64,000 bases of DNA from Hyphococcus sp. (lineage in GTDB: Bacteria > Pseudomonadota > Alphaproteobacteria > Caulobacterales > Parvularculaceae), in contig JAJFFY010000024.1 of NCBI GenBank assembly GCA_021776415.1, positions 22,702 through 86,701 of the forward strand. Reading direction: 5' to 3'. Numbering within the stretch: the stretch's first letter is position 1; each line of letters begins with the position of its first letter. The notes beneath the pieces are model-generated. The model was not told the DNA's origin. It made no database searches and saw only the letters and a list, made by a program, of their open reading frames with translations. The position numbers and the translations under genes are program-made. Of this stretch, positions 35,301 to 44,482 are shown piece by piece.

Positions 35301-37267
35301 GTGCGCCCTTCGAGCACGGCCAGCATCGTATCTTCGAACGCTTGTTTAACCTCGGTAAGGTCAATCGGTTGGTTTTTGTGCTGTTCTGTGTGGAAATCAT
35401 GGATCCACATATCGCCGTTATCGCCATCTACATTCGCCGCGACCCGATAACCGGCCTCCTGAATAACGTTGAGGCCAAGATTTTCGATTGTCGGGATCAG
35501 CTTCGAGAGCGGCAGCGGCCCGCCGCGGCGGTATATTTTGAGCCGTACAATGTCGCTGGCGTCATCTTCAAAGTGGAAAGCGCGCAGGACATTTGGCTGC
35601 TCGTCGAGCGCTTCCAGGCAGGCGATGTCTTGCAGCGTCTCGCTTAAGTTTGAGCGTTCCTTGTAGCCAGCGCCAAAGGCTTTTTCGTATTTCTGATATA
35701 GCGTTGCCGGCGCTGCTCCATCATGTGCAGACCGCATCGCCTCAAGCAGGTCATCGTTCCAGTCACGGCAAATTTCGCGAATCTGTTGTGTCAGTTCGCC
35801 AACGCCCGGGCCTTCCGGCGCACCCGGGCCAATACTGATGATATAATGCACTCGCACCAGCGCGGCGTCGCCAAAAAACGGTGCATAGCTCATAATGCGC
35901 CCGCCATACGTATTCGCCAGTAACTCACCAATGGCTTCACGGGTGTCGGAGTTGAAGCGGTCTCGTGGAATGAAGACCAGCGCTGAAATGAACCGGTCAA
36001 ACCTGTCCCGGCGCAAGAAGAGTTTGGCGCGCGGCCTTTTGAAAAGCCTGAGGATGCCAAGGCTGATTTCACGAAGCGCGTCGATATCGATCTGAAACAA
36101 CTCGTTGCGCGGGTAGGTTTCTAAGATATTGACCAGGGCTTTTTCGTTATGGCCGCCGGGATGAAATGCAATTGTATCAAGGACAGCCTGCACCTTGGCG
36201 CGGATCAGGGGAATGTCGGTTGCTGGGCGATTGTAGGCATCTGCTGTAAACAGGCCGATAAACCATTGTTCACCAGTTACGCTGCCGTCCAGCGAATAGG
36301 TCTTTACGCCAACATAATCCATTTGAACGCGCCGGTGAACGAAGGATTTTGTATTTGACTTCGCAACAATCAGCGGCTCGTTCGATTTTAAGAAAGCCTC
36401 AGCTGGCGGAGAAAGTTCGCCTGATGGCAGGAAAGTCGATCTCAAAATAGCGCGCGTCGGGTCCTTCAAAATTCCCAAATCTTGAGATGGGTCATGAACA
36501 AGAGTGAGATCGTCGCCCAAGGCCGTACTATTAAACCGGCGCACGCCAAGAAAGGCAAAGCGGTTGTCCCAAAGCCATTTCAGGAATTCGATCGCCTCTT
36601 TTTGATCGTCTTTTTTTACGCCCGGAAGCCGCAATTTTTCAAACTGCGCGATACAACTGGCAAGTTGAGCACGCATTGGCTCCCAATCAGCAACGGCAAT
36701 TGCAACATCGTCAAGGACGCATTGAATGTCTTCACGCAGTGCGTCTATTTCACTTTCGCCAACGGGCGGATCCATTTCCGCATGGATCATCGACTCGCGC
36801 ACGGTCTGCCCTTTACCGCCAGCATCGCCGCATATACGCGCGCCCTCACTGTCGCGGGTGATGTCGATAACGGCATTGGAAAAGAATGAAAGAGGCTTGC
36901 CGGCTTCCGACAGCGCCGCCGAAATGGAATCGACCAGGAACGGTTTATCATCGGTGACGATATCCAAAACCAGTCGCCTGCCGCCCCAGCCTTTTCCATC
37001 CTCAATTCGTAGTGAGACGTTATCGCCCTCAGGCTTGCGCGTCGCCGCGAGCGCCCAGCTTGCGTCGGCGCGCGTTAACAGCGCCTCCGGCTTCGACCAG
37101 ATTGTGTCTTCGCCGGTGGCGTAACAAACCAGCTGGTCGACATAACTCGCGAAAGCTTTGGTGAGTTCCCCGTCTTCGCTGAAATCGCCGGTTTTGGTCT
37201 TTTTCGCGCGGTCGATGACCTTTTGAAGAATCTCATGGTCAATATCGGTCAGGAAGCCTTCTGGCAT
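32360..37267 (-). CDS. gdhL: NAD-specific glutamate dehydrogenase, large 180-kDa class
   Basis: A 1,635-residue protein, the length typical of the L_180 NAD-GDH class known from Streptomyces, Pseudomonas and Caulobacter. A long N-terminal regulatory half containing ACT-like parts precedes the central catalytic domain with RWSDRREDFRTEVLGL, GSKGGFYPKQLP and GGIGTYFKA. A C-terminal helical region completes it. It oxidatively deaminates glutamate to 2-oxoglutarate. I placed the start at 37267 (MPEGFLTDID), preceded by AGGAAAG; the 12 residues upstream are poorly placed for translation. Confidence 0.95.
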   Translation of the reverse strand: MPEGFLTDIDHEILQKVIDRAKKTKTGDFSEDGELTKAFASYVDQLVCYATGEDTIWSKPEALLTRADASWALAATRKPEGDNVSLRIEDGKGWGGRRLVLDIVTDDKPFLVDSISAALSEAGKPLSFFSNAVIDITRDSEGARICGDAGGKGQTVRESMIHAEMDPPVGESEIDALREDIQCVLDDVAIAVADWEPMRAQLASCIAQFEKLRLPGVKKDDQKEAIEFLKWLWDNRFAFLGVRRFNSTALGDDLTLVHDPSQDLGILKDPTRAILRSTFLPSGELSPPAEAFLKSNEPLIVAKSNTKSFVHRRVQMDYVGVKTYSLDGSVTGEQWFIGLFTADAYNRPATDIPLIRAKVQAVLDTIAFHPGGHNEKALVNILETYPRNELFQIDIDALREISLGILRLFKRPRAKLFLRRDRFDRFISALVFIPRDRFNSDTREAIGELLANTYGGRIMSYAPFFGDAALVRVHYIISIGPGAPEGPGVGELTQQIREICRDWNDDLLEAMRSAHDGAAPATLYQKYEKAFGAGYKERSNLSETLQDIACLEALDEQPNVLRAFHFEDDASDIVRLKIYRRGGPLPLSKLIPTIENLGLNVIQEAGYRVAANVDGDNGDMWIHDFHTEQHKNQPIDLTEVKQAFEDTMLAVLEGRTEDDRFNALVLTAGINWREAWILRAAAKHHVQSGFAYSQAYMEEALSNNPAIARDLVAAFHTRFNPAGARDADKRALDAQKADGVVLESLNDVKSLAEDRIFRRFLNLFSAITRTNYYQTTDGQNPKPYISFKIDSHKLDELPEPRPYREIFVSGPAVDGVHLRFGAVARGGLRWSDRREDFRTEVLGLVKAQKVKNAVIVPTGSKGGFYPKQLPQAGDRTAIFKAGREAYKLFIRGLLDLTDNIVQGKIKPPADTVLWDEPDPYLVVAADKGTAQFSDTANAISGEYNFWLGDAFASGGSVGYDHKVMGITARGAWEAVKRHFSELGKDIQTKPFTAAGVGDMSGDVFGNGMLLSKQTKLIAAFDHRDIFIDPDPHPAKSYAERKRLFELPRSSWQDYDGKLISEGGGVFSRSAKSISLTPEIKTLLGVKAAKLTPNELITAILKAPVELFWLGGIGTYFKAEGEENWRVGDRANDAVRINANQSGAKVIGEGANLGLTQLARIEFARGGGCINTDAIDNSAGVDSSDHEVNIKILLSSAIEQGELKPEDRNDLLASMTDDVAEHVLQHNYEQTRAVSQIAATAAADLDIHARLMATLERTDRLNRALEYLPSQDDVFALRQQQAGLTRPELSVLLAYAKLWLFDELVASNAPDDPAYEAELFAYFPEALHCFTKPIATHQLRREIIATRLSNEIVNACGITFVQRVVETTSVDFAAVALAYEAARRIYKLDSFAGAINALDNKAPAKVQIALYLELSTLLRGQVFQLLRADRSTDENPNHSIEAVSSKYQAPVAQFRKALPEILTAEATQALEDRIEYWVREGAPKAVARQAAALPAMEYALDIIDLAEETGWSNPSAGCVYFAIGRLFGFDALREKARNEPPVDHYDNIAIRQIIEDLAVKQSALTKSIIAFTHSEPKTAPAEWAHKLLAQWEETFDAPASQFHDVSAELDLSGPVSVGKYSLFARKVDELIAQTQA

Positions 37268-37396
37268 GATCTTTCCTCGTCCACCGTGATGGCATGCATG
37301 CATGTCGTCATAACGTGAAGAGTTTGGGAAAGTCTAACGATTTGAGGCTGCACCGCAGAGAAATTTGACTATGCGAACAATGTCACAAAAAGCCGG

Positions 37397-38161
37397 CTAA
37401 ATTGCCTTCTTCGATGTCGCTTGCGTCGGGGCGTTTTCAACATAACGGCCAGTGGGCTCTATCTCGCGGCGCACAAACCGCGTGCGCGGGTTACGCCGGC
37501 CGGCATTGCGGGCAATTGTCCTGGAAAGCGTGAATACCACCAATAATCCGGCCACAGATGTCGCCGCCAAGGCCGACGTCAAAATCATATCTCCGCCGCG
37601 AATGGCTGCCAGGATTGGCAGCAGGGCGCCCGGAACTGCAAAGGCGGCGGCGCTGGTTGGGTGTGCGGCGTGAAACAACGCTGCGCCAAAACCGCCAAGC
37701 ATGACCAGTACAACCACCTGAAGGCTAATCAGGCCTGGCGCTTCTTGCGGCGTAAGCAATATCGGGGCGCTGGCAAAAATAACGCCGAGGACGCTGAGGC
37801 ACGATGTATAGGAGGCGCGCCAACGGAACGGGCGCGCGGCGATGGCGGCGCCTGAGCGAAATTGCGCACGCATGCGACGGCACACCCAAACCGAGCAGAC
37901 CAACAGGGCTATCCACGCTGTGGCGCGCGCGGGGAAACCGCGCCCGGCAATAATGGCTAGATAAACGGCGATGCCGGCAATAAGCGCGAGGCCGGCGGCG
38001 CTCCACCGGGAGAGCAGGTCGATCATTTCCAGCAAGGCGGCGCGGGAACGGGTTTTGGGCGGCCGAGGCTTAAATGAGCGCGATGATTCCGCCGCAAGGC
38101 GCTGTAGGGCCCGGACATCTTTAACTTCCATCATTGCATGCGCCATAGTCTGGGGTCTCAT
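37397..38161 (-). CDS. Integral membrane protein, unknown family
   Basis: A 254-residue protein with a basic N-terminal cytoplasmic part (about 1-55) and roughly five or six membrane spans: around 62-80, 85-102, 120-140, 150-170, 175-190 and 200-220. LQVVVLVMLGGFGAALFHAAHPTSAAAFAVPG includes an H..HPT motif reminiscent of HPP-type or sensor membrane domains, but I cannot assign a family. The start is uncertain: ATG 38161 or 38146; a reading frame extending to 38443 lacks coding character. It lies upstream of gdhL on the same strand with a 129-base gap. Confidence 0.6.
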   Translation of the reverse strand: MRPQTMAHAMMEVKDVRALQRLAAESSRSFKPRPPKTRSRAALLEMIDLLSRWSAAGLALIAGIAVYLAIIAGRGFPARATAWIALLVCSVWVCRRMRAQFRSGAAIAARPFRWRASYTSCLSVLGVIFASAPILLTPQEAPGLISLQVVVLVMLGGFGAALFHAAHPTSAAAFAVPGALLPILAAIRGGDMILTSALAATSVAGLLVVFTLSRTIARNAGRRNPRTRFVRREIEPTGRYVENAPTQATSKKAI

Positions 38162-38249
38162 CTTCAGCTTCAAGAGTTGATGGGACGTCTCAATCGTTAA
38201 CCAATCGTTAACGGCGCCTTTGAGCTGATTTCTTTTGAATGTCGATAAG

Positions 38250-38295
38250 GAAAAATTGGGACCGCCGACAAGCTGCGGGCGAGATCGGCGGTCCC
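38250..38295 (-). terminator. Rho-independent terminator for the TPR-gene transcript
   Basis: Read on the minus strand, an 11-bp stem GGGACCGCCGA / TCGGCGGTCCC (38295-38258) is followed by AATTTTTCC. It lies about 175 bases past the TPR-gene stop and before the membrane-protein gene. The remainder of the 38162-38470 gap shows no other feature. Confidence 0.7.
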
Positions 38296-38470
38296 ACGCG
38301 CTATTTCCAGCGCGCCAGACGAAATGAGAAGGGGGACCTAAGACATCTCGCCTGAACCTGTGTCGAGAACTGTTCAGAGAATACTCAAACAAAACCCTCG
38401 TCTGGCCGAAGGATAGTCGTTGTTTAGGGGAATGTCCGCCCACGCGACTTCACACTGTCGTGACTACAGC

Positions 38471-39139
38471 TTATTTCCTGGGGCCATCTTTTGCAGGGGG
38501 ATCGTCATAGTAAACGTCTATGGCGATGCCGGTCTGCTGGATCTCGCCGCGCAGCACCAGCGCGTCAATATTGGTGGGCTCAAGCGTTAGCGCCTCTACG
38601 ACGTCGGCGGCTGCGGCGACATAGTCGCCAAGCGCGATATGGGCGCGCCCGCTCAACACATAGGTGTCTGCTGAAACAAACCCTGATTGGCTCGCGGACC
38701 GCACGGAGGCGACGACCTGCAGCCATTTTTCTTGGGCGGCGTAGACTTTTACAGCGGTGAGATAGAGCTCGCCAGCGCCCGGCGCCAGTTCAAATGCGGC
38801 GTTGATTGCCGCTTGCGCCAAATCTGTCTCGCCGGCTTCAAGCCATGCACTGGCCGCCTGTGAGAGCAGGCGCGCGCGAATAAAATCATCGCCGGCGTCT
38901 TTGCGCTGCGCAATCTGTTCAAGCCGGGCCGCGCCGAGCTTGGCGAAACCCGCCGCGATATCGGCAAGCGCCAGACAATGCTGTGCGTTGGCGCCGCCGC
39001 CTTCGTCAGTCCATTGCTGTGCGGCGGCTCTACCGCGGTCGATATCGGCTTCAACCAGGGAGATGCAATCTTGATAGCGCTGGCTCGACGGGGCTAAGGC
39101 GGCTGTGACAAGCGCTAGAAGAGTGGCGGTGATGCTCAT
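38471..39139 (-). CDS. Secreted or anchored TPR-repeat protein
   Basis: A 222-residue, Ala-rich helical protein. The first 15-20 residues (MSITATLLALVTAALAPSS) look like a signal peptide or anchor. TPR-like helix pairs follow, clearest at about 95-125 (AWLEAGETDLAQAAINAAFELAPG) and 160-195 (LSGRAHIALGDYVAAAADV). TPR domains mediate protein-protein contacts; no partner can be named. It is directly downstream of divL on the same strand with an 82-base gap. Confidence 0.75.
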   Translation of the reverse strand: MSITATLLALVTAALAPSSQRYQDCISLVEADIDRGRAAAQQWTDEGGGANAQHCLALADIAAGFAKLGAARLEQIAQRKDAGDDFIRARLLSQAASAWLEAGETDLAQAAINAAFELAPGAGELYLTAVKVYAAQEKWLQVVASVRSASQSGFVSADTYVLSGRAHIALGDYVAAAADVVEALTLEPTNIDALVLRGEIQQTGIAIDVYYDDPPAKDGPRK

Positions 39140-39221
39140 GCCTCAAGCTTAGACAAGAAAATGACGGCGCAAAAGAGGCGGCGTCAAATAGACAATGCGC
39201 ATGAGGGTTTAGTAATGAAAG

Positions 39222-41891
39222 CTATTCCGCCGCCCGAGGCGCCGTGGCCTTGGCGCGCCGTTTTCTGGGGGTTTTGGCTTTTGTCGCCTTCTTAGCCGCC
39301 GGCTTTTTGGGGCGCGGCGGTTTTTTTGTCGTCTCGGTTGGCGGGGTGGCGGCGGCCTGCTGTGGCGCTGCTTCCGGTAGGTAACAGGTGACCCTGGCGC
39401 CTTCGCCCTCCTCGGAGTCCATTCGGGTCCAACCGCCATGCAGGCTGACAAAGCGCTCCACCAGAGAAAGCCCAAGCCCCGCCCCGGCGCTCGGGCCGCG
39501 GCTGACAAATGCGTCGAAAACTTTGGCGCCGTCTTCGGGCGATATCCCGCGTCCGGTGTCTTCAACCCATAACTTGACTACACCGTCGCTACGGCTGGCG
39601 CCCAGCGTCACGCCGCCGGCGGCGCCTGTATAGGCGAATGCGTTGGACAACAGGTTGAACAGCACCTGCTTGATACGCCGCTCGTCGATATTGGCGGCGC
39701 CAATATTTTTCGGGCAATCGACGGTGAGCGCTATCTGCGTGTCTTCTGCTTTTAGCGCGGCAAAGGTCGCAGCATTTTCCAACAGGGCGCGAATATCGGT
39801 TTCGCGCCGGTCGAGCTCAAGCTTGCCAGCGTCGATGGCGGCAAGGTCGATGACGTCGTTGATGAGGTCGCGCAAATGATAGGATGCAGACAAAACGCTG
39901 GCGACATAGTCTTTTTGCCGGTCGTTCAAAACTCCGAACATCTGGCCGTCGAGCATCTCCGAAAACCCAATGATTGTCGAAAGCGGCGTGCGCAGTTGGT
40001 AGGAGACATGGTCAACAAATTTTGATTTCAGCCGGTCGGCGTTTTCAAGAATGGCGTTGCGCTCTTTGAGTTCCTTCTCGCGCTCTTTGGAATCGGTAAT
40101 GTTGAGGAAATGGGCGAGGGTTGCGCCATCGGGCAGTGGCTCTGTTCCAAAGGCGATGGTGCGCCCGTCGCGCAGGGAAACTTCTACGCCGGATACGGGT
40201 TTGCGATCTTCCGGCAGTTTTGAGGTGACGGCGCGCCGGATCAACGCCAGCTTTTCGTCACCGTCAAGCGCCTTGGCGATAAAGCTCGACGCGATCGCAT
40301 CGACATGTGGTTTCTTATCGAGGGCCTTGGCGTTGAGCCGCCACAGTTGCCGGAAGGCTTTGTTATAGAGCCTTAGCGAGCCGTCGGCGCCAAACACCGC
40401 CACCGCTTCGGTCAGATTGTTCAATGTCGCTTTTTGGACGCTGATCTGGGTGTTGTATTGCGCTTCAAGGGAGACTTTTTCGGTAATATCTTCGAACGCC
40501 GCCATGATGCCGCCAAGCGGGTGGCGCTGTTTGGCCAGCCTTATCGTGCGTCCGTCGGGCAGGTGCCAGATTTCGTCGGGCGCATCGGCGTCGCGTTCCG
40601 ATCCGGGCGGGCCAACTTCTTCCGTGTAAAGCGCAAGCTGTTGTGCTTTCCATTGGTCATAGTCCGCCGGCTCGGGCAATTTTCCGTCGAATCGGAGCTG
40701 GTCGAGAATTTCTCCGTGATAGGTGCGCCCGCTCAATGCCGCGTCATCAATATCCCATAGCTCCTGGAAGGCTCGGTTATGGTAGATGAGATTTTGGCTG
40801 GCGCCGAAGATTGCGACCGCTGTTTGTATCTGGTCGAGCGTGCGCTGATTAGCTTCAATATGCTGGCGCAAATCAGCTTTGGTTTTGTCGAGCTCTGTGG
40901 CGTCGATCGCAAAACCGCCAAGCGCTGCATCGCCGGATCCATGTAGCGGCGATTCAATCACGCGCAAGACGCGGCGTTCGCCGCGAGAATTGATAATGAT
41001 GCGCCCTTCCGTCGCCTTGCGCTCCACTGCGGCGTTGCCGGCGACGTTCTTGATCGATGGATCAAGTTCGATTTGCTGGCGGATAACTTCTGCGGCCGAC
41101 GTCGCCTCGACGGCTTCGACATAGGCGCGGTTGACCCAGACAAGCGCCAGGTCGCCATTGCGGCGCCAGGCGGGCAGGGGTGAGCGCTCCAGCAATGCAT
41201 GAGAGCCGTGAAGGTCGGTGGCGCGTTCGCGGAAGGCGCCGATAATGGCGCCGTCCTCAACCATCCGCACGGCAGGATCGGTCAGCCACAACGCCACCTG
41301 ACCACCGGCGACGCGGCCGTCAAGTTCTATCGACCGGCCGTCCGAAGTGACAACAGCACCGGAGAAGGCCACCCCGTGCGCGCGCAAATCATGGACCTTC
41401 TCACGCAAGGATTGAGGCTCATTTTCACTCTCATCTTCGATCCGCAAATCGCCGAGGGAGTTTAAAAGCTGGTCGACCGGCAGAGCAGAGGGGTCTTGAT
41501 CGGTGTTGGAAAAGGACAAAAGCGATGCGAGCGCCGCCGGCCCGCCGAGGATTTTTGGCTCGCCCCAACCTTCCTTGACTGCATTATTGTCGTCTTCCCA
41601 AACCAGGACGAGACCGGGGTGGGCGGATAGCACCGCGTCGGCTTTTTCAAGCCGGGCCTCCATTTCCGCCAGTTTGTTGGACCAGCGCAAAGCTTGGTGC
41701 CGGGTGGCTGCGGAAACCCTGAACGCCCACAAAATTGAGGCGACCGTGAGCGCGACGGCCCCCGCGCCGGCGATAATCAGCGGGTCTATGCCGGCGGCGG
41801 CTGTGTCAACCGCGCCATCCTGAGCCATCAAGGCCGCCGGCGCACATGTCGCCAGGGAGGTAACCCAAAAAAGTCTTTTCTTTCGGCGCAT
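39222..41891 (-). CDS. divL: DivL-like atypical histidine kinase (tyrosine kinase-box)
   Basis: About 889 residues from the ATG at 41891 (upstream in-frame starts to 42023 are less likely). It has an N-terminal hydrophobic leader, a membrane span at about 37-57, and PAS-like domains near 230-335, 350-470 and 487-600. A HisKA domain follows, then a HATPase domain with DTGRGISPED and GAGLGLSLVERF, and a Lys/Ala/Pro-rich tail from about 850. The HisKA box reads SYQLRTPLSTIIGF: Tyr631 (codon 40001-39999) replaces the phospho-accepting His. This is the hallmark of DivL, which controls CckA and the CtrA cell-cycle pathway in Caulobacter. The gene supports an alphaproteobacterial, CtrA-bearing host. 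Confidence 0.88.
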   Translation of the reverse strand: MRRKKRLFWVTSLATCAPAALMAQDGAVDTAAAGIDPLIIAGAGAVALTVASILWAFRVSAATRHQALRWSNKLAEMEARLEKADAVLSAHPGLVLVWEDDNNAVKEGWGEPKILGGPAALASLLSFSNTDQDPSALPVDQLLNSLGDLRIEDESENEPQSLREKVHDLRAHGVAFSGAVVTSDGRSIELDGRVAGGQVALWLTDPAVRMVEDGAIIGAFRERATDLHGSHALLERSPLPAWRRNGDLALVWVNRAYVEAVEATSAAEVIRQQIELDPSIKNVAGNAAVERKATEGRIIINSRGERRVLRVIESPLHGSGDAALGGFAIDATELDKTKADLRQHIEANQRTLDQIQTAVAIFGASQNLIYHNRAFQELWDIDDAALSGRTYHGEILDQLRFDGKLPEPADYDQWKAQQLALYTEEVGPPGSERDADAPDEIWHLPDGRTIRLAKQRHPLGGIMAAFEDITEKVSLEAQYNTQISVQKATLNNLTEAVAVFGADGSLRLYNKAFRQLWRLNAKALDKKPHVDAIASSFIAKALDGDEKLALIRRAVTSKLPEDRKPVSGVEVSLRDGRTIAFGTEPLPDGATLAHFLNITDSKEREKELKERNAILENADRLKSKFVDHVSYQLRTPLSTIIGFSEMLDGQMFGVLNDRQKDYVASVLSASYHLRDLINDVIDLAAIDAGKLELDRRETDIRALLENAATFAALKAEDTQIALTVDCPKNIGAANIDERRIKQVLFNLLSNAFAYTGAAGGVTLGASRSDGVVKLWVEDTGRGISPEDGAKVFDAFVSRGPSAGAGLGLSLVERFVSLHGGWTRMDSEEGEGARVTCYLPEAAPQQAAATPPTETTKKPPRPKKPAAKKATKAKTPRKRRAKATAPRAAE

Positions 41892-42076
41892 TCCGACAAA
41901 CCCTGGCCAGCGCGGCGAGCACAAAATACACAGCTTAAACAACATTTTGTGCGTGCCGCGCGCAATTACGCAATATGTACTGTGTTTGCGGTAGCCCGCT
42001 AGGGTTATTCTATGGAAATTCACCGCCCTTCAACTGAATTTTTCAACAGGTTTGGCCGCCAGGGAACGGCCGGATT

Positions 42077-42655
42077 TCAATCGGTTAGTTGGAAGGTAAA
42101 CCGCTCAATGACGCCGTAGCGGGTAATCGGGCGGCCATTGCGATAGGCTGGGGGATATTTCCATTTCGAAACGGTTTTGCGGACGGTCCGATTAAAGCAC
42201 GAATCGGCAGTTTCAAGGATCTTGATGTTGACGACACTGCCTTCTGGCGTGACGTCGAACTGGACTAGCACGCCCCCTTCAGCGGCGCGGCCGCGGCACG
42301 CTTCGGGGTATGGCGGTGCGTGTTTGATCACCGGCGTATCGATCCGGCCGCGGTCTCTTGTAAGGTCTACGGGATTGGTTTTTTGGGGCGGTCCTACCCG
42401 GACCCCTTTGGGTTTTCCTTGGGGTGGAGCTGAAGGAATGATGGTCTCGGGCGGGTCTTTGACCAGGTCATTTGGTTTTGTCGGCAGCGGCTTCAGCGGC
42501 GGGCGCTTTTGCGCGAGGATTTGAATTTTGGCGTTCTCTTGCGGCTCCACTAGATCAACGGACGGGCGGTCTATCAGCGCCGCCATGAGCGTGAACAGGC
42601 CGGCCGTGATGAGGGCGGCGAAGGGTAGGCCGACGATCCATCTGAAAAAAATCAC
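42077..42655 (-). CDS. TonB-family energy transducer
   Basis: A 192-residue protein starting at GTG 42655, which has AAAGGAG 7 bases upstream; the longer frame to 42781 has no comparable site. One N-terminal membrane span (about 5-27) is followed by a Pro/Lys-rich periplasm-spanning linker (KRPPLKPLPTKPNDLVKDPP). A C-terminal TonB domain contains PPYPEACRGRAAEGGVLVQF and VSKWKYPPAYRNGRP. It links inner-membrane proton-motive force to outer-membrane receptors such as the one at 10972. No exbB or exbD gene is adjacent. Confidence 0.88.
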   Translation of the reverse strand: MIFFRWIVGLPFAALITAGLFTLMAALIDRPSVDLVEPQENAKIQILAQKRPPLKPLPTKPNDLVKDPPETIIPSAPPQGKPKGVRVGPPQKTNPVDLTRDRGRIDTPVIKHAPPYPEACRGRAAEGGVLVQFDVTPEGSVVNIKILETADSCFNRTVRKTVSKWKYPPAYRNGRPITRYGVIERFTFQLTD

Positions 42656-42794
42656 TGATATGCTCCTTTGCGTAATGATCCGCAGACAGGGTTTTCTGCG
42701 GCGCACAAGCACCCCCAAAGCAACGCAAGATTGCCTGTACGGCTTGGTCATATGCGTAGTTTGCATACGTATGCTACACAAGTAACACGTTAGC

Positions 42795-42834
42795 CCAAAA
42801 ACAAAGGCAATGCAAATCCTGCATTGCCTTTGTT
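42795..42834 (-). terminator. Rho-independent terminator after ahcY
   Basis: A perfect 15-bp stem, AACAAAGGCAATGCA (42800-42814) with TGCATTGCCTTTGTT (42820-42834) and a 5-base loop, is followed on the minus strand by TTTTTGGGC. It lies about 40 bases beyond the ahcY stop. Confidence 0.9.
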
Positions 42835-42872
42835 ACGTTTACCGAGTGTTTTAGCGCCCTGCGGCGCAGCTG

Positions 42873-44276
42873 TTAGTACCGGTATTGATCGTTTTTGAAC
42901 GGGCCATCTACCGACACGCCGATATAGTCGGCTTGTTCCTGGGTTAATTTGCTGAGCTGCGCGCCGACTTTGGCAAGGTGAAGCGACGCAACTTTCTCAT
43001 CAAGATGTTTTGGCAAAACGTAGACTTCATTCTTGTACTGATCACCCTTCGCCCACAGCTCGATCTGCGCCAGCGTCTGGTTGGTAAACGACGCTGACAT
43101 CACAAAGCTCGGATGGCCGGTCGCATTGCCAAGATTGAGAAGGCGCCCCTGCGACAGCAGCAATATGCGCTTGCCATCGGGGAAGGTGATCATATCGACC
43201 TGGTCTTTAACGTTGGCCCATTTGAAATTCTTCAGGCCATCGACCTGAATCTCATTGTCGAAATGGCCGATATTGCCGACGATCGCCATGTCTTTCAGCA
43301 ACCGCATGTGATCAACAGTAAGGACGTCTTTGTTGCCGGTCGCGGTAACCACAATGTCGGCGCGTTTGCAGCCTTCTTCCATGGTGACCACTTCAAATCC
43401 GTCCATCGCCGCCTGAAGCGCGCAGATCGGATCGACCTCGGCGACCATCACCCGCGCGCCAGCGCCGTCGAGTGATGCGGCCGAGCCTTTGCCGACATCG
43501 CCATAGCCGCCGATAAGCGCCAATTTCCCCGCCATCATAACATCCGTACCGCGACGAATACCGTCCACCAGCGATTCCCGGCAACCATATTTGTTGTCGA
43601 ATTTCGACTTGGTGACGGAATCGTTGACATTGATTGCCGGGAACGGAAGCGAGCCGTCTTTTTGGCGCTGGTAAAGCCGCAACACGCCGGTGGTGGTTTC
43701 TTCGGTAACGCCTTTGAGGTTGGCTCTTACCTTTGAATACCAGTTCGGGTCGCGCGCAAGCCGACGTTTGATGGTCGCATAAAACGCCTCTTCTTCTTCA
43801 TTTTCGGGTTTGTCGAGGACCGACGGGTTGGTCTCTGCTTCGGCGCCAAGCAGGATCAGCATCGTCGCATCGCCGCCATCATCGAGGATCATGTTGGCGG
43901 TCTCGCCATCGGGCCATTCAAAAATCTTGTCGGCAAGATCCCAGTATTCCACCAGTGTCTCGCCCTTGAAGGCAAAGACCGGCGTGCCGGTCGCGGCAAT
44001 CGCAGCGGCGGCGTGGTCCTGGGTTGAATAAATGTTGCAGGACGCCCAGCGGACATCGGCGCCGAGCGCTTGAAGGGTTTCAATCAGCACGGCGGTCTGG
44101 ATGGTCATGTGAAGCGAGCCGGCAATGCGCGCGCCTTTCAGCGGCTGCTCGGCGGCATACTCTTCCCTTGTGGCCATCAGGCCGGGCATTTCCGTTTCGG
44201 CAATTTCAATCTCTCGGCGGCCCCAATCGGCCAGGCCAATATCCTTGACGACGTAATTATTGTTATTCGCTGACAT
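42873..44276 (-). CDS. ahcY: Adenosylhomocysteinase
   Basis: A 467-residue protein of the usual length for the bacterial type with the extra insertion. It has the NAD-binding motif [11 protein letters not shown], the substrate-region [19 protein letters not shown] and [13 protein letters not shown]. It splits S-adenosylhomocysteine into adenosine and homocysteine, relieving methyltransferase inhibition. The C-terminus ends FKNDQYRY, where the family usually has PDHYRY, a small change. Start 44276 has AAGGA upstream. The 5' leader shows no convincing SAH or SAM riboswitch. Confidence 0.97.
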   Translation of the reverse strand: MSANNNNYVVKDIGLADWGRREIEIAETEMPGLMATREEYAAEQPLKGARIAGSLHMTIQTAVLIETLQALGADVRWASCNIYSTQDHAAAAIAATGTPVFAFKGETLVEYWDLADKIFEWPDGETANMILDDGGDATMLILLGAEAETNPSVLDKPENEEEEAFYATIKRRLARDPNWYSKVRANLKGVTEETTTGVLRLYQRQKDGSLPFPAINVNDSVTKSKFDNKYGCRESLVDGIRRGTDVMMAGKLALIGGYGDVGKGSAASLDGAGARVMVAEVDPICALQAAMDGFEVVTMEEGCKRADIVVTATGNKDVLTVDHMRLLKDMAIVGNIGHFDNEIQVDGLKNFKWANVKDQVDMITFPDGKRILLLSQGRLLNLGNATGHPSFVMSASFTNQTLAQIELWAKGDQYKNEVYVLPKHLDEKVASLHLAKVGAQLSKLTQEQADYIGVSVDGPFKNDQYRY

Positions 44277-44482
44277 GCTGAAATCCTTCAATTCCGCCAC
44301 TTCCGGCTATCTGTTGGGGCGGCGTATATCAGTGACGTAGCCCTCTGCCAAGGGACATATAAAGATTTCTTTATGTGATCTTTCGGCGCCGTTTGGCCTT
44401 GTTTTTGGCTATAGGTTGGGCCGGGCGCATCTGCCGGTCGTTTCATCGGGCAGGGAGCATGGCGATAAACTGGGAGCAACCA

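Noticed and set aside
34724..35647. 307-residue plus-strand frame inside gdhL
   Set aside because: Antisense to well-conserved GDH sequence; no recognisable domain.
37397..38443. Full 348-residue frame for the membrane protein
   Set aside because: The first 94 residues include the minus-strand terminator sequence at 38258-38295 and lack coding character.
44277..44480. SAM/SAH riboswitch upstream of ahcY
   Set aside because: No recognisable pseudoknot or conserved core in the short leader.
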